The notes beneath the pieces were generated by a model, which was given only the letters and a program-made list of their open reading frames with translations, was not told the DNA's origin and did no database searches. 64,000 nt of DNA from Candidatus Kaistia colombiensis (lineage in GTDB: Bacteria; Pseudomonadota; Alphaproteobacteria; Rhizobiales; Kaistiaceae), in the NCBI GenBank assembly GCA_029203105.1, contig CP119318.1, positions 944,501 through 1,008,500 of the forward strand, written 5' to 3'. Numbering within the stretch: the stretch's first letter is position 1; every line of letters begins with the position of its first letter. Position numbers and translations under genes: made by a program. Shown here piece after piece: positions 36,124 to 46,746 of the stretch.

Positions 36124-36158
36124 GCCCACGCCGATCCCCGTCGGCGTGGGCTTTTTTT
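36124..36158 (+). terminator. Intrinsic terminator of the MarR gene
   Basis: An 11-bp perfect stem GCCCACGCCGA / TCGGCGTGGGC with a six-base loop is followed by seven Ts. It lies 27 bases after the stop codon. Confidence 0.95.
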
Positions 36159-36225
36159 GTTTTGGGGAGCGCGGTCCCGCCCCTGCGGGCGGTCGCCGTC
36201 CGGTTCCAACTTTCTGCTGGATCCC

Positions 36226-36270
36226 ATTTTCTTCACGCGAACCGGAATCCGTCTCGCCCGAAAACGCCCT
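36226..36270. repeat. Intergenic repeat, CGTTTTCGGxCGA family (copy 1)
   Basis: Read on the minus strand, it runs CGTTTTCGGGCGAGACGG, then ATTCCGGTTCGCGTGAAG. The same element occurs in the opposite orientation at about 62399-62447 in this window. It abuts the stop codon of the PhnD-like gene. Elements of this type are scattered between genes in many Hyphomicrobiales. Confidence 0.65.
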
Positions 36271-37174
36271 AGTTCCTGCGGCGGGCCACGTTCAGAAACG
36301 AGGCCAGCTGCCGATAGAGTTGCGGATCGGCGGTGACGAAGCCGCCGGGAAAGCCGCGCTCGATCGCGTCATAGGCGTCGGGAGCGACATGCGGCATTTC
36401 CGTCAGCGCCCGCAGCAGGCTCGCCTTCGCCATTTCCGGCAGATCCTTGCGCACGACATGCGGGCCGAACGGAATGAGTTCCGACTGCCAGACGATCTTC
36501 AGCGTCGAGGGGGAGAGGACCCCGTCGCCGGCGAGCTGCCCGAGGGGGCCGGAGCCGACGGACGGGCTCAGCGGGTCGGCGGCCGCCGACCAGGCCGTGG
36601 CGAGATCCACCTCGCCGGAGGCAAGCGCGGTCAGCGCCGCCGCACTGTCTGGCGTTTCGACGATGCGCAGGAAATAGCTGGCCGGATCGATGCCTTCCTT
36701 CGCCAGCCCCGCATAGGGGGCGCGGCGGCCGGAGAGTGAATCCTTGGCGCCGACGGCGAGCCGCATGTTGCGGGCGTCGGCCAGCGTCGCGACCGGGCCG
36801 TCGGCTCGCGCCACCAGCAGCGCGCGGAAGCCGCGCAGATGGTCGGCCGAGGTCGGCTGCACCAGCGGCTCGACGCAATCGCAGCGCTGGTCGAGCGCGA
36901 TATAGGCGAGCGAGGAGAGCACCGTGTACTGGACGCGGCCCGTCGCCTGCGCCTCCATCAGCGCGTCATAGCTGCGGGCCGGGAACAGCTCGACCGGCAC
37001 GGCGAGCGCGTATTGTAACTGCCAGCGGAACTTCTCCAGCCGCGCTACCTCGTAGCTCGGATTGTCGCCCGCCACGAAGCCGACCCGGAGCGTGCCGACA
37101 TCGTCGCGCCAACTCGCGAAGGCCGGCGCGGTCAAGGCCAGCAGCAGGGCGATCCCGGCGAGGGCACGGCGCAT
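36269..37174 (-). CDS. PhnD-like periplasmic phosphate/phosphonate-type binding protein
   Basis: 301 residues with a signal peptide (cleavage near APAFA-S). The fold is that of the PhnD/SsuA-like group: LRVGFVAGDNPSYEVARLEKF, TVLSSLAYI and DLATAWSA. Such proteins bind phosphonate, phosphite or other anions for ABC import, but here no ATPase or permease gene is adjacent, so it may be an orphan sensor or use a distant transporter. It follows the adenosine deaminase gene by nine bases, in the same direction. Confidence 0.75.
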   Translation of the reverse strand: MRRALAGIALLLALTAPAFASWRDDVGTLRVGFVAGDNPSYEVARLEKFRWQLQYALAVPVELFPARSYDALMEAQATGRVQYTVLSSLAYIALDQRCDCVEPLVQPTSADHLRGFRALLVARADGPVATLADARNMRLAVGAKDSLSGRRAPYAGLAKEGIDPASYFLRIVETPDSAAALTALASGEVDLATAWSAAADPLSPSVGSGPLGQLAGDGVLSPSTLKIVWQSELIPFGPHVVRKDLPEMAKASLLRALTEMPHVAPDAYDAIERGFPGGFVTADPQLYRQLASFLNVARRRN

Positions 37175-37183
37175 GTCTTCTCC

Positions 37184-38161
37184 TCAGGTCGGCAAGCGAG
37201 CGAGCAGGCGCTTCCGCGTCGGCTCGTCGACGAAGGCCGCCTCGATCGAAGTGCGGGTCGCCTGGTTGAGCGCCGCGTCGGACAGTCCGAGCTCGCGCGA
37301 CAGCCAGCCATATTCGGCCCCGATCGAAGAACGGAAATAGGGCGGATCGTCGGAGCTGACAGTGACGCGGGCTCCGGCATCCTGCAGGCGGCGATAGGGG
37401 TGGTCGGCGATCGCCGGATAGAGGCCGAGCGCGACGTTGGAGCCCGGGCAGAGCTCCAGCACGATGCCCTCCTCGACGATGCGGCGGACCAGGTCGGCGT
37501 CCTCGATGGCGCGCACGCCGTGGCCGATCCGGCTGACGCCGAGATGGTCGAGCGCGTCGCGCACGCTTTCGGGGCCGCCGAATTCGCCGGCATGCACGGT
37601 GAGGCCGAGGCCGGCCTCGCCGGCGATCCGGAAGGCGTCGGCGAAATCGCGCGGGTGGTGCATGCGTTCGTCGCCGGCGACGCCGAAGCCGGTAACCAGC
37701 GGATGCGGCTCGTTGGCGACTGTCTCGGCCGCGACCAGGATCCGGTCCGGGCCGTAGTGACGCACGCCGGTGGCGATCATCCGCCCGACGATGCCGGTCG
37801 CCGCCTCCGCGTCGCGAATGCCCTGCGCCAGTCCCTCGACATAGTCTCGATAGGAGAGGCCCGAGGCGAGCGCGTGATCCGACGAGATGAACACCTCGCC
37901 ATAGATCGCGCCTTCGGCGGCGAGGCCGGAGAAATAGGCGAAGGTGAGATCGCGATAGTCTTCCGGCGTGCGGAAAACGGCGGCGGCGCGGTCATAGGCG
38001 TTGAGGAACGAAGTGAAATCGTGCCAGGCGAAGGCGCCTTGCTCGTCGAACAGGCCGGCGAGATCGACGCCGTGCCGGGCGCCGACATGGCGCACGAGTT
38101 CCGGCGAGGCGGCGCCCTCGACGTGGCAATGCAGTTCCGCCTTCAGAAGATGGGCAACCAT
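37184..38161 (-). CDS. add: Adenosine deaminase family protein
   Basis: 325 residues. Metal ligands H11 and H13 are in ELHCHVEGA; the catalytic region HAGEFGG, the RIGHGVRA block and SSDDPPYF (aspartates) are intact. It should deaminate adenosine or a related purine; adenine deaminase activity is possible in this subgroup. The ATG at 38161 overlaps the deoB stop by one base, so the two are coupled. A much longer open frame upstream reads through deoB in the wrong phase. Confidence 0.87.
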   Translation of the reverse strand: MVAHLLKAELHCHVEGAASPELVRHVGARHGVDLAGLFDEQGAFAWHDFTSFLNAYDRAAAVFRTPEDYRDLTFAYFSGLAAEGAIYGEVFISSDHALASGLSYRDYVEGLAQGIRDAEAATGIVGRMIATGVRHYGPDRILVAAETVANEPHPLVTGFGVAGDERMHHPRDFADAFRIAGEAGLGLTVHAGEFGGPESVRDALDHLGVSRIGHGVRAIEDADLVRRIVEEGIVLELCPGSNVALGLYPAIADHPYRRLQDAGARVTVSSDDPPYFRSSIGAEYGWLSRELGLSDAALNQATRTSIEAAFVDEPTRKRLLARLPT

Positions 38162-39378
38162 CAGAAAAAACTCCGTCCATGTCGTCCGGGCGCTAGCCCG
38201 AGATGTGCCGCGACCGTCTCGCCAATGTCGGCAAAGCTGTTGCGCGCGCCGATGTCTTTCCCCGTCAGTCCCGGGCCGAAAGCGAGGATCGGCACCTGTT
38301 CGCGGGTGTGGTCCGTGCCGCGCCAGGTCGGGTCGCAGCCATGATCGGCGGTGACGACGACGAGATCGCCGGGCCGCAGCGCCGCCTCGATCTCCGGCAC
38401 GCGGGCGTCGAAGGCTTCGAGCGCCGCCGCATAGCCGGCGACGTCGCGGCGGTGGCCATAGAGCATGTCGAAATCGACGAGGTTCGAAAAGACGAGATCG
38501 CCGTTCGCCGCTTCGGCGATCGCCCTGAGCGTCGCGTCGGTCAGCGCCGGATTGCCGGCCGCCTTGTAGAGCTTGCCGATGCCCTGATGGGCGAAGATGT
38601 CGCCGATCTTGCCGACAGCGCGGGTCGTGCCGCCGGCGGCGACGACGCGGTCGAGCAGGGTCGGCTCGGGCGGCGGCACGGCATAATCGCGCCGGTTGCC
38701 GGTGCGCTCGAACGTCTCCGCCGTCTCGCCGAGGAAGGGGCGGGCGATGACGCGGCCGATCCGCAGCGGCTCGCACAGCCGGCGGACGGTCTCGCAGAGC
38801 GCATAGAGCCGGTCGAGGCCGAAATGGGTCTCGTGCGCGGCGATCTGGAACACCGAATCGGCCGAGGTGTAGACGATCGGCTTGCCGGTGCGAATGTGTT
38901 CCTCGCCGAGCTCCGCCAGGATCGTCGTGCCGGAGGCGTGCTTGTTGCCGATCAGGCCCGGCAGTCCCGTCTCGCGCAGGATCGCATCGGTCAGCGCGGC
39001 CGGGAAGCAGGGCTCGGTCTCCGGAAAATAGCCCCAGTCGAACGGCACCGGCACGGCGGCGATCTCCCAATGGCCGGACGGCGTGTCCTTGCCGTTCGAG
39101 ATTTCCGCCGCGTGGCCGAAGATCGCCGTCGGTGCCGGTTCGGGCAGGCCGGCCGGCCAGGTGCCGCTCGCCTGCGCCGCCGCCGCGCCGAGGCCGAGCC
39201 GGCCGAGATGGGGCAGGGCGAGCGGCCCGGCGCGCAGACCGGCGCGGTCGCCGCGCCCGGCGGCGCAGGCCGCTGCAATGTGGCCGAGCGTGTCGGCGCC
39301 GGCGTCGCCATAGGCGGCCGCATCGGGGGCACCGCCGATGCCGACGGAATCGAGAACAATCAGAATGGCGCGCGGCAT
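38161..39378 (-). CDS. deoB: Phosphopentomutase
   Basis: 405 residues of the alkaline-phosphatase-like phosphopentomutase family. The nucleophile region [17 protein letters not shown], then [22 protein letters not shown] and metal-binding [11 protein letters not shown] are clear. It interconverts ribose/deoxyribose 1- and 5-phosphate in nucleoside breakdown. ATG 39378 starts the conserved N-terminus. It forms an operon with the deaminase gene and is divergent from upp. Confidence 0.94.
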   Translation of the reverse strand: MPRAILIVLDSVGIGGAPDAAAYGDAGADTLGHIAAACAAGRGDRAGLRAGPLALPHLGRLGLGAAAAQASGTWPAGLPEPAPTAIFGHAAEISNGKDTPSGHWEIAAVPVPFDWGYFPETEPCFPAALTDAILRETGLPGLIGNKHASGTTILAELGEEHIRTGKPIVYTSADSVFQIAAHETHFGLDRLYALCETVRRLCEPLRIGRVIARPFLGETAETFERTGNRRDYAVPPPEPTLLDRVVAAGGTTRAVGKIGDIFAHQGIGKLYKAAGNPALTDATLRAIAEAANGDLVFSNLVDFDMLYGHRRDVAGYAAALEAFDARVPEIEAALRPGDLVVVTADHGCDPTWRGTDHTREQVPILAFGPGLTGKDIGARNSFADIGETVAAHLGLAPGRHGRSFF

Positions 39379-39548
39379 GGAAGGACAACCTTTGCGAAGG
39401 GCGGACAAGATAGGCCAGGCTTGCCCGCCGTCACAAGCGGGTCGATCCGTGGGGACAATCGGCGGCGTCCGGCGGCCTGACGTCGCGGCGCGGTTTCCAG
39501 CGCGGAGCTGGCAGGCTACGGTAGGGGCAACCAAGACAAGCGAGGCCA

Positions 39549-40181
39549 ATGATGAACGGCGTGACGGTGATCAACCACCCCCTGGTGCAGCACAAGCTCA
39601 CCATCATGCGCGACAAGCACACGTCGACCGCCGGCTTCCGCCGGCTGCTGCGCGAGATCTCGACGCTGCTCTGCTACGAGGTGACGCGCGATCTCGAAAT
39701 GACCACGACGACGATCGAGACGCCGATCACCGAGATGGAAGCGCCGACGCTCGCCGGCAAGAAGCTGGTGTTCGCCTCGGTGCTCAGGGCCGGCAACGGC
39801 CTGCTCGAGGGCATGCTCGACCTGGTGCCGGCGGCGCGCGTCGCCCATATCGGCCTTTATCGCGATCCGAAGACGCTGCAGGCGGTCGAGTATTACTTCA
39901 AGGCGCCTGACGCGCTGGACGAGCGGTTGACCATCGTCGTCGACCCGATGCTGGCGACCGCCAATTCGGCGATCGCCGCGGTCGAGCGCCTGAAGGAGCG
40001 CGGCGCCAAGGACATCCGCTTCCTCTGCCTGCTGGCGTCGCCCGAGGGCATCGCCAACTTCCAGGGCGCCCATCCCGACGTGCCGATCTTCACCGCCTCG
40101 ATCGACAAGCAGCTGAACGAGAAGGGCTATATCGTGCCGGGCCTCGGCGACGCCGGCGACCGGATGTACGGCACCAAGTGA
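39549..40181 (+). CDS. upp: Uracil phosphoribosyltransferase
   Basis: 210 residues with the family pattern: [33 protein letters not shown] and the uracil/PRPP-binding [16 protein letters not shown] at the C-terminus. In the PRPP loop region, [17 protein letters not shown] matches. It makes UMP from uracil and PRPP. In the URC pathway the uracil phosphoribosyltransferase supplies the first intermediate, and URC-type genes lie 15 kb further on in this window. Confidence 0.96.
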   Translation: MMNGVTVINHPLVQHKLTIMRDKHTSTAGFRRLLREISTLLCYEVTRDLEMTTTTIETPITEMEAPTLAGKKLVFASVLRAGNGLLEGMLDLVPAARVAHIGLYRDPKTLQAVEYYFKAPDALDERLTIVVDPMLATANSAIAAVERLKERGAKDIRFLCLLASPEGIANFQGAHPDVPIFTASIDKQLNEKGYIVPGLGDAGDRMYGTK

Positions 40182-40253
40182 ACGGCACCGGATGACGATG
40201 AGCCGGGCCGATTCGGCTCGGCTCGCGCCGCCGTTCGATTGCAGGGATCGGGC

Positions 40254-41015
40254 ATGGAATCGGACATGACGTTCTCCGCCGACGAAATCGAGCGCTATGC
40301 GCGCCATCTGCTGCTCGCCGAGGTCGGCGGCCCCGGCCAGCAGAAGCTCCGCGCGGCGCGGGTGCTGGTGCTCGGCGCCGGCGGGCTCGGCGCGCCGTTG
40401 ATCCAGTATCTGGCGGCGGCCGGAATTGGCACGATTGGCATCGTCGACGACGACCGCGTCGCGCTTTCCAATCTGCAGCGCCAGGTCATCCACGACACGG
40501 CGGGCATCGGCAGCCTCAAGGTCGAGAGCGCGCGCGACGCCGTCGCGCGGCTGAACCCGCATGTAAAGATCGAGACGCACGCCGTGCGGATCGACGCCGG
40601 CAATGCCGATGCGCTGTTCTCTGCCTATGACATCGTGGCCGACGGCACCGACAATTTCGAGACGCGCTATCTCGCCGCCGATCGCTGCGCCGCGCTGGAA
40701 CGGCCACTGGTCACGGCGGCGGTCGGGCGCTTCGACGGCTCGCTGACGACGCTCCTGCCCTGGATGGCCGATGCGGAAGGCCGGCTCAACCCTTCCTATC
40801 GTGACCTGTTCCCGGCGCCGCCGCCGCCCGGCCTGGTGCCGAGTTGTGCCGAGGCCGGCATTCTCGGCGCGCTGACGGGCATATTGGGCAGCCTGCAGGC
40901 GGCCGAGGTGCTGAAGCTCATCCTCGGCATCGGCGAGCCGCTGATTGGCCGGTTGCTGCTGGTCGATGCGCTGTCCATGCGATTCGAGACGATTCGTTAC
41001 AAGCGGAAGGCGTGA
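40254..41015 (+). CDS. ThiF/MoeB/HesA family adenylyltransferase
   Basis: 253 residues, E1-like adenylation domain: FSADEIERYARHLLLAEVG, VLGAGGLGAPLIQYLAAAG (ATP site), DDDRVALSNLQRQVI and the catalytic-region aspartate in VADGTDNFETRY. It activates the C-terminus of a ubiquitin-like sulfur carrier (MoaD or ThiS). The paired zinc-binding cysteines of classical MoeB are absent; only LVPSCAEAG is present. No rhodanese domain. ATG 40254 has AGGGA six bases upstream. Confidence 0.85.
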   Translation: MESDMTFSADEIERYARHLLLAEVGGPGQQKLRAARVLVLGAGGLGAPLIQYLAAAGIGTIGIVDDDRVALSNLQRQVIHDTAGIGSLKVESARDAVARLNPHVKIETHAVRIDAGNADALFSAYDIVADGTDNFETRYLAADRCAALERPLVTAAVGRFDGSLTTLLPWMADAEGRLNPSYRDLFPAPPPPGLVPSCAEAGILGALTGILGSLQAAEVLKLILGIGEPLIGRLLLVDALSMRFETIRYKRKA

Positions 41016-41020
41016 CCAAC

Positions 41021-41194
41021 CTACCGCGCCAGGCCGAACAGGCCGAGCAGCGCGAGGAAGGGAACGGCAGGATGATGCGCGCCGCGTAGGCCGTCCTGCG
41101 GCGGCTTCGGGGCGTTTCGCGTCTCGACGGGCGCGACCTCTCGCTCGAAGCGGTCCTGGCAAAGGCTCTTGAACAGATAGCTGGCGGGAATCAT
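41021..41194 (-). CDS. Small conserved-type protein, 57 residues
   Basis: A short frame with a textbook ribosome site (GGAGG, seven bases before ATG). The product begins MIPASYLFKSLCQDRFE, which resembles small uncharacterised proteins I associate with Hyphomicrobiales that start MIPASYLFK. It ends with a hydrophobic tail (FLALLGLFGL) that could anchor it in the membrane. It is divergent from the lacI-type gene and its promoter would lie among the operator-like palindromes. Confidence 0.65.
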   Translation of the reverse strand: MIPASYLFKSLCQDRFEREVAPVETRNAPKPPQDGLRGAHHPAVPFLALLGLFGLAR

Positions 41195-41218
41195 GGCCCG
41201 ACCTCCGTTGGGATGACG

Positions 41219-41315
41219 TGAATCGATTCAAGCCGCGAAGGTGGATGTGACTTGAACCGGTTCAAGGCTATGGCCGACATTGGCGCTGGTCAAGTGAAAA
41301 TTGAACCGATACAAG
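41219..41315. promoter_or_regulatory. Three LacI-type operator sites
   Basis: Site 1 is TGAATCGATTCA (41219-41230, perfect palindrome). Site 2 is CTTGAACCGGTTCAAG (41251-41266, perfect palindrome). Site 3 is TTGAACCGATACAAG (41301-41315, imperfect). All share the central CG palindrome with TTGAA arms typical of LacI/GalR operators. They lie between the 57-residue gene and the LacI gene and probably mediate autoregulation, possibly with looping, and control of the divergent small gene. Confidence 0.8.
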
Positions 41316-41446
41316 TTGGGCGGGCCCAATTCCTCCGTCGGCGCGGCGGCGAGGCTGCCAGCCAGCCGGCGACCCAATCCGCGCGCGGCGAGCCAGGGGC
41401 CGGCAGGGGAGTGGACGGATATGCAACCGGCGCGTAGAAAACCGCT

Positions 41447-42505
41447 ATGAAACGGGCGATCAAGCTTTCGGACGTGGCCAAGGCCGCCGGTGTGTCGCAA
41501 GGCACGGCCTCGAACGCGTTCAATCGTCCGGACATCGTCCGGCCCGAGGTGCGTGAAAAGGTCGAGGCGGCGGCGCGCGAGCTTGGCTATGCCGGGCCGG
41601 ACCCGAAGGGGCGGTTGCTGCGCGCCGGCAAGGTCAACGCCATCGGCGTCGCCACCACGTCGCCGCTCGGCTATTTCTTCGAAGATCCCTATGCCCGCAC
41701 CCTGATGACCAGCATTTCCGAGGCCTGCGACGTGCGTGGCGCCGGCATCTCGCTCGTCTCCGCCGCCAGCGACGAAAAGCTCGCCTGGAATATCCAGAGC
41801 GCCATCGTCGACGGCTTCATCCTGTTCTGCGTCGATGGCGGCGAGCGGCTCGTCGAATTGACCCGCGAGCGCGGGCTGCCCTTCATTGCGCTGCAGCTCG
41901 AAGGTGTCGATGAGACGATCTCGGCGATCGGCATCGACGAGTTCGAGGGTGCGCGCACGGCCGGGCGTCACGTCCTGGCGCTGGGGCATCGCGACGTGGC
42001 GATCCTGGCGCTCGAGCTCGACGAGGGCCATGTCGGCCTGGTCACGCAGGCGCGGATCGATGCCGGCGTCTATTCCGCCTCGGTCCGGCGCATCGGCGGC
42101 TATCGCGCGGCGCTTGCCGAAGTCGGCATCGATGCGGCGTCGGTGCCGATCTACGAGACCGACCACACGACCGCCAGCATCCACGCCGCGCTGGAGAGCC
42201 TGTTCGGCGCCGGCGCTTCGCCGACGGCTCTTTTCTGCATGTCCGACCGGGTCGCGCTGATCGCGCTCGAATGGCTGCGCGAACGCGGCCTGTCGGTGCC
42301 GGGCGACGTCTCGGTGATCGGCTTCGATGGCGTGCCGGAGGGCGAGACGTCCGAGCCGCCTCTCACCACGGTGGCGCAGCCGATTGCCATGATGGGCCGC
42401 CAGGCGGCCGAGATGATCCTGCAAGGGATCGAAACGCCGCATCGCGAGCAGCTCGAGGTCCAGCTGGTCGTGCGCGGGTCGACGGCGCCGCCGAGAGCCG
42501 GGTAG
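41447..42505 (+). CDS. LacI-family transcriptional regulator
   Basis: 352 residues. The helix-turn-helix and hinge (IKLSDVAKAAGVSQGTASNAFNRPD, written here across residues 5-30) and the minor-groove helix region (ARELGYAGPD) are clear, followed by a periplasmic-binding-like sugar domain with the C-terminal VIGFDGVPEG. The effector is unknown. Neighbouring deoB, upp and a deaminase suggest a nucleoside or pentose signal, but the three operator-like sites are found only at its own promoter in this window. Confidence 0.92.
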   Translation: MKRAIKLSDVAKAAGVSQGTASNAFNRPDIVRPEVREKVEAAARELGYAGPDPKGRLLRAGKVNAIGVATTSPLGYFFEDPYARTLMTSISEACDVRGAGISLVSAASDEKLAWNIQSAIVDGFILFCVDGGERLVELTRERGLPFIALQLEGVDETISAIGIDEFEGARTAGRHVLALGHRDVAILALELDEGHVGLVTQARIDAGVYSASVRRIGGYRAALAEVGIDAASVPIYETDHTTASIHAALESLFGAGASPTALFCMSDRVALIALEWLRERGLSVPGDVSVIGFDGVPEGETSEPPLTTVAQPIAMMGRQAAEMILQGIETPHREQLEVQLVVRGSTAPPRAG

Positions 42506-42550
42506 AGGCGAATCGGAGCCTGACCCGATCGTCAGGCAGCGCCCTCCTTG

Positions 42551-43714
<1,164 letters not shown>

Positions 43715-43905
43715 CGCGGCGGCCTCTCCGTTGAGAGCTCCTTAACCATGGAGCGTCAAACTATGCGCGTCGGCTGGTGTACCCCGTCGCTGCGTCTCTC
43801 GATCCTCTACCAGACAGCCCGGCGATCACAAACGTATCGGTGGTCGGGCTTTCGGGAAAGAACTTCCGGTCGCAGCAACGGGCGGTAGAGAGGGGTGAAT
43901 ACGCG

Positions 43906-44496
43906 ATGGTTTTGGCTGCGATCCAGGGAATGTCCCGTCGACTGCGCAAGGCGCGCGTTATCCCCTCCGCCCTGACAATGGCCATGGTTGCCGCTCTCGT
44001 GCTCGTCGCCCAGCCGAGCGTCCCCGCCAGCGCCCAGGGTGCTGCCGGCGCGACGCCGAAGCTCGGACCGAGTGGCTTGCCGCTGCCCCGTTTCGTCTCG
44101 CTCAAGGCAGGCCGCGTCAATGTCCGCGTCGGTCCCGGTCAGGGCTACAAGGTGTCGTGGGTATTCACCCGTTCGGCCCTGCCGGTCGAGATCGTGCAGG
44201 AATTCGACAATTGGCGCCGCATCCGCGATTCGGACGGCACCGAGGGCTGGGTTTTCCACAGCCTGCTCGTCGGCAAGCGCACCGCCGTGGTTGCGCCCTG
44301 GCAGGACGGCGATCCGCTGCCGATCCGCGCCAACCCAACCGATACGGCCGAGATCACGGCCTATCTGCAGCCGAAGGTCGTCTCCTCGGTGACGAACTGC
44401 GAGGGCGGCTGGTGCCGTCTGGTCGACAAGCGTTTTCGCGGCTGGATCAAGCAGTCCAACCTCTGGGGCGTCTATCCCGACGAGAATCTCGACTGA
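43906..44496 (+). CDS. Secreted bacterial SH3-domain protein
   Basis: 196 residues. A signal peptide (VIPSALTMAMVAALVLVAQ, cleavage near ASAQ) is followed by two SH3-like units: residues about 65-120 (RVNVRVGPGQGYKVSWVFTR, GWVFHSLL) and about 125-190 (LPIRANPTDTAEITAYLQP, CEGGWCRLVDKRFRGWI). Such domains bind peptidoglycan or metals in the periplasm. ATG 43906 is preferred over 43930 by ribosome site spacing. Divergent from the dehydrogenase gene. Confidence 0.85.
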   Translation: MVLAAIQGMSRRLRKARVIPSALTMAMVAALVLVAQPSVPASAQGAAGATPKLGPSGLPLPRFVSLKAGRVNVRVGPGQGYKVSWVFTRSALPVEIVQEFDNWRRIRDSDGTEGWVFHSLLVGKRTAVVAPWQDGDPLPIRANPTDTAEITAYLQPKVVSSVTNCEGGWCRLVDKRFRGWIKQSNLWGVYPDENLD

Positions 44497-44554
44497 GGAT
44501 CTTTTGGGCGGCCTTGGGGTGAGGGCTGGCTGCGCAGACCGTGCATTTCAGGTC

Positions 44555-44660
44555 GTCATCCCGACGAAGGTCGGGATCCATACCCACAATTCCTCAGCCA
44601 AAAGGCTCAGCTACGGCCACGTCAAGCCGGTGTTCATGGGCCCCGGCCTTCGCCGGGGCG
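44555..44660. repeat. Palindromic repeat of the GTCATCCC type
   Basis: GTCATCCCGACGAAGGTCGGG (44555-44575) followed by ATCCA is a hairpin of the family also found at 58516-58548, 62585-62610, 62653-62684 and 62761-62787. A related stem (CCCGGCCTTCGCCGGGG) follows at about 44641-44658. It lies in the convergent gap between the SH3 gene and irr. Confidence 0.8.
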
Positions 44661-44741
44661 ACGAGTTCTGGCCCATGCGGTGTTCTGCAAAGGTCTCCTA
44701 AGGGAGGGGTGAAGGCACTTCCCACTATCCCCGCCCAAACA

Positions 44742-44775
44742 AAAACGCCGCGCGGCTGGGCCGGCGCGGCGTTTT
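44742..44775. terminator. Bidirectional intrinsic terminator next to irr
   Basis: A perfect 12-bp stem AAAACGCCGCGC / GCGCGGCGTTTT with a 10-base loop lies 22 bases after the irr stop. T-rich arms on both strands make it functional in both directions. The rest of 44497-44797 is repeat sequence without a gene. Confidence 0.92.
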
Positions 44776-44797
44776 CAGAAATCGGGAAAATTCGAAA

Positions 44798-45250
44798 TCA
44801 GCTGCCGATGCGGCGCAGGCGCACGACGATGTCGACGCGGGTGATTTCCATGCCTTCGGGCGGGGCCGGGAGGTCTTCGACCCGCAGCGTCGACATCGGG
44901 ATGTCGAGAACGCGGTTCTCCCCCTCGACGAAGAAGTGGTGGTGGTCGTCGACATTGGTGTCGAAATAGGTCTTCGAGCCGTCGACGGCGACTTCGCGCA
45001 GCAGACCGGCTTCGGTAAACTGGTGCAGCGTGTTGTAGACGGTCGCCAGCGACACCGGCACGCGATGGCTCATCGCCTCTTCATGCAGGCCTTCGGCCGA
45101 GATGTGGCGGTTGCCGCGCTCGAACAGGATTTCCGCCAGCGCCAGGCGCTGGCGTGTCGGACGCAGGCCCGCCGTGCGCAGCATGACGCGCACTTCCGAA
45201 GCCTTCTTGTCGGCCGTGCGGGCTGCTTTCCTGACGAGATCCATACGCAT
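44798..45250 (-). CDS. irr: Iron response regulator Irr (Fur family)
   Basis: 150 residues. The DNA-binding part contains MLRTAGLRPTRQRLALAEIL and SLATVYNTLHQFTEAGLL. The dimer/metal region contains the histidine run DDHHHFFVEGENRVLDIP, typical of Irr rather than Fur. There is no cysteine at all, so the heme-regulatory CP motif of the Bradyrhizobium protein is missing, as in several rhizobial Irr proteins. Irr represses heme synthesis and iron storage genes under iron limitation; bfr/bfd further along are plausible targets. Confidence 0.9.
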   Translation of the reverse strand: MRMDLVRKAARTADKKASEVRVMLRTAGLRPTRQRLALAEILFERGNRHISAEGLHEEAMSHRVPVSLATVYNTLHQFTEAGLLREVAVDGSKTYFDTNVDDHHHFFVEGENRVLDIPMSTLRVEDLPAPPEGMEITRVDIVVRLRRIGS

Positions 45251-45411
45251 CTTGCGGCCGTCCGTGTCTTGTGTTCGAGCGCCGGCGCATCTGAGGCACC
45301 GAACCGGTCCCGCCCCCGAGGTGGGGCAGGGCCAGTCCGAATAACCTAACTCTAAAATGAAGCTTTAGCAACAGGCCAATGATGTCGGCCTGTCGCCTTG
45401 CTTTTGGCGCC

Positions 45412-46646
45412 TCAGCCCTGCTTGTCGCGGGCGGCCAGCGTGCGCAGGCGCAGCGCGTTCAGGCGGATGAAGCCGGCTGCGTCGCTGCTGGTCGTAGGCG
45501 CCGCGCTCGTCCTCGAAGGTGACGAGGTCCTGCGTCGGTAGAGCGACTAGTCGGCGACGAGCGGCCGACGACGGTGGACGTTGCCCTTGTAGAGCTTGAG
45601 CCGGACGGTGCCTTCGACGAATGCTCCTGGCTCTTGTCGATCAGCGCCTGCAGCATCTCGCGCTCCGGCGAGAACCAGAAGCCGTTATAGATCAGCTCCG
45701 CATAGCGGGGCATGATCTGATCCTTGAGATGGGCGGCGCTCGCGGTCGAGCGTGATGCTCTCGATCGCGCGGTGGGCGGCGAGCAGGATGGTGCCGCCGG
45801 GCGTCTCGTAGATGCCGCGCGACTTCATGCCGACGAAGCGGTTCTCGACCAGATCGAGCCGGCCGATGCCGTTGTCGCGGCCGAGCTCGTTCAGCTTGGT
45901 CAGCAGCGTCGCCGGCGACATGTGCACGCCATCGATCGAGACCGCGTCGCCCTTCTCGAAGCCGATCTCGACATAGGTCGCGCTGTCCGGCGCATCTTCC
46001 GGCGCGATCGTGCGCGATGAAGACGTAGTGCGGGGCTTCCTGCGCCGGATCTTCCAGCACCTTGCCCTCGGAGGAGGAGTGCAGCAGGTTGGCGTCGACG
46101 GAGAACGGCGCCTCGCCGCGCTTGTCCTTCGGCGATCGGGATCTGGTTCTTCTCGGCGAAATCGAGCAGGTCGGTGCGTGACTTGAACGTCCCACTCGCG
46201 CCAAGGCGCGATCACCTTGATGTTCGGGCTTCAGCGCATAGGCCGAGAGCTCGAAACGGACCTGGTCGTTGCCCTTGCCGGTGGCGCCATGGGCGATCGC
46301 GTCGGCGCCGACTTCCTTGGCGATCTCGATCGAGGCGCTTGGCGATCAGCGGCCTGGCGATCGAGGTGCCGAGCAGGTAGGCGCCTTCGTACAGCGTATT
46401 GGCGCGGAACATCGGGAACACGTAGTCGCGGACGAATTCCTCGCGCACATCCTCGATGTAGATGTCTCGGCTTGATCCCCAGCATCTCGGCCTTCTTGCG
46501 GGCCGGCTCGAGCTCCTCGCCCTGGCCGAGATCGGCGGTGAAGGTCATCACCTCAGCGCCGTAGGTCGAGTCTGCAGCCACTTCAGGATGATCGAGGTGT
46601 CGAGCCCGCCGGAATAGGCGAGGACGACCTTCTTGACGTCGGACAT
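45412..46646 (-). pseudogene. argG: Argininosuccinate synthase, frame-disrupted (probable sequence errors)
   Basis: A full-length ArgG can be followed by repeated frame switching. It starts [18 protein letters not shown] (ATP P-loop), then [78 protein letters not shown] and [17 protein letters not shown], ending AARDKQG. Indels are evident near 46575, 46465, 46340, 46225, 46185, 46130, 46015, 45735 and in 45490-45640. ArgG is required for arginine synthesis, and the fragments are fully conserved, so errors are the likeliest cause. Total span (1235 bases) equals a normal gene. Confidence 0.85.
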
Positions 46647-46746
46647 GGTAAGGCCGTTTCCGCGAAGATGAAGGATGGAGCGCTTATAGTATGCGCGCCA
46701 TCCGCCAGCAACCGCAGTGGCGCAGGCCGGGTTAGTCCAGGCGGGG

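Noticed and set aside
37184..39388. Apparent 734-residue protein on the minus strand
   Set aside because: The first 400 residues are deoB in the wrong phase with arginine/proline-rich composition. The real gene is the adenosine deaminase starting at 38161.
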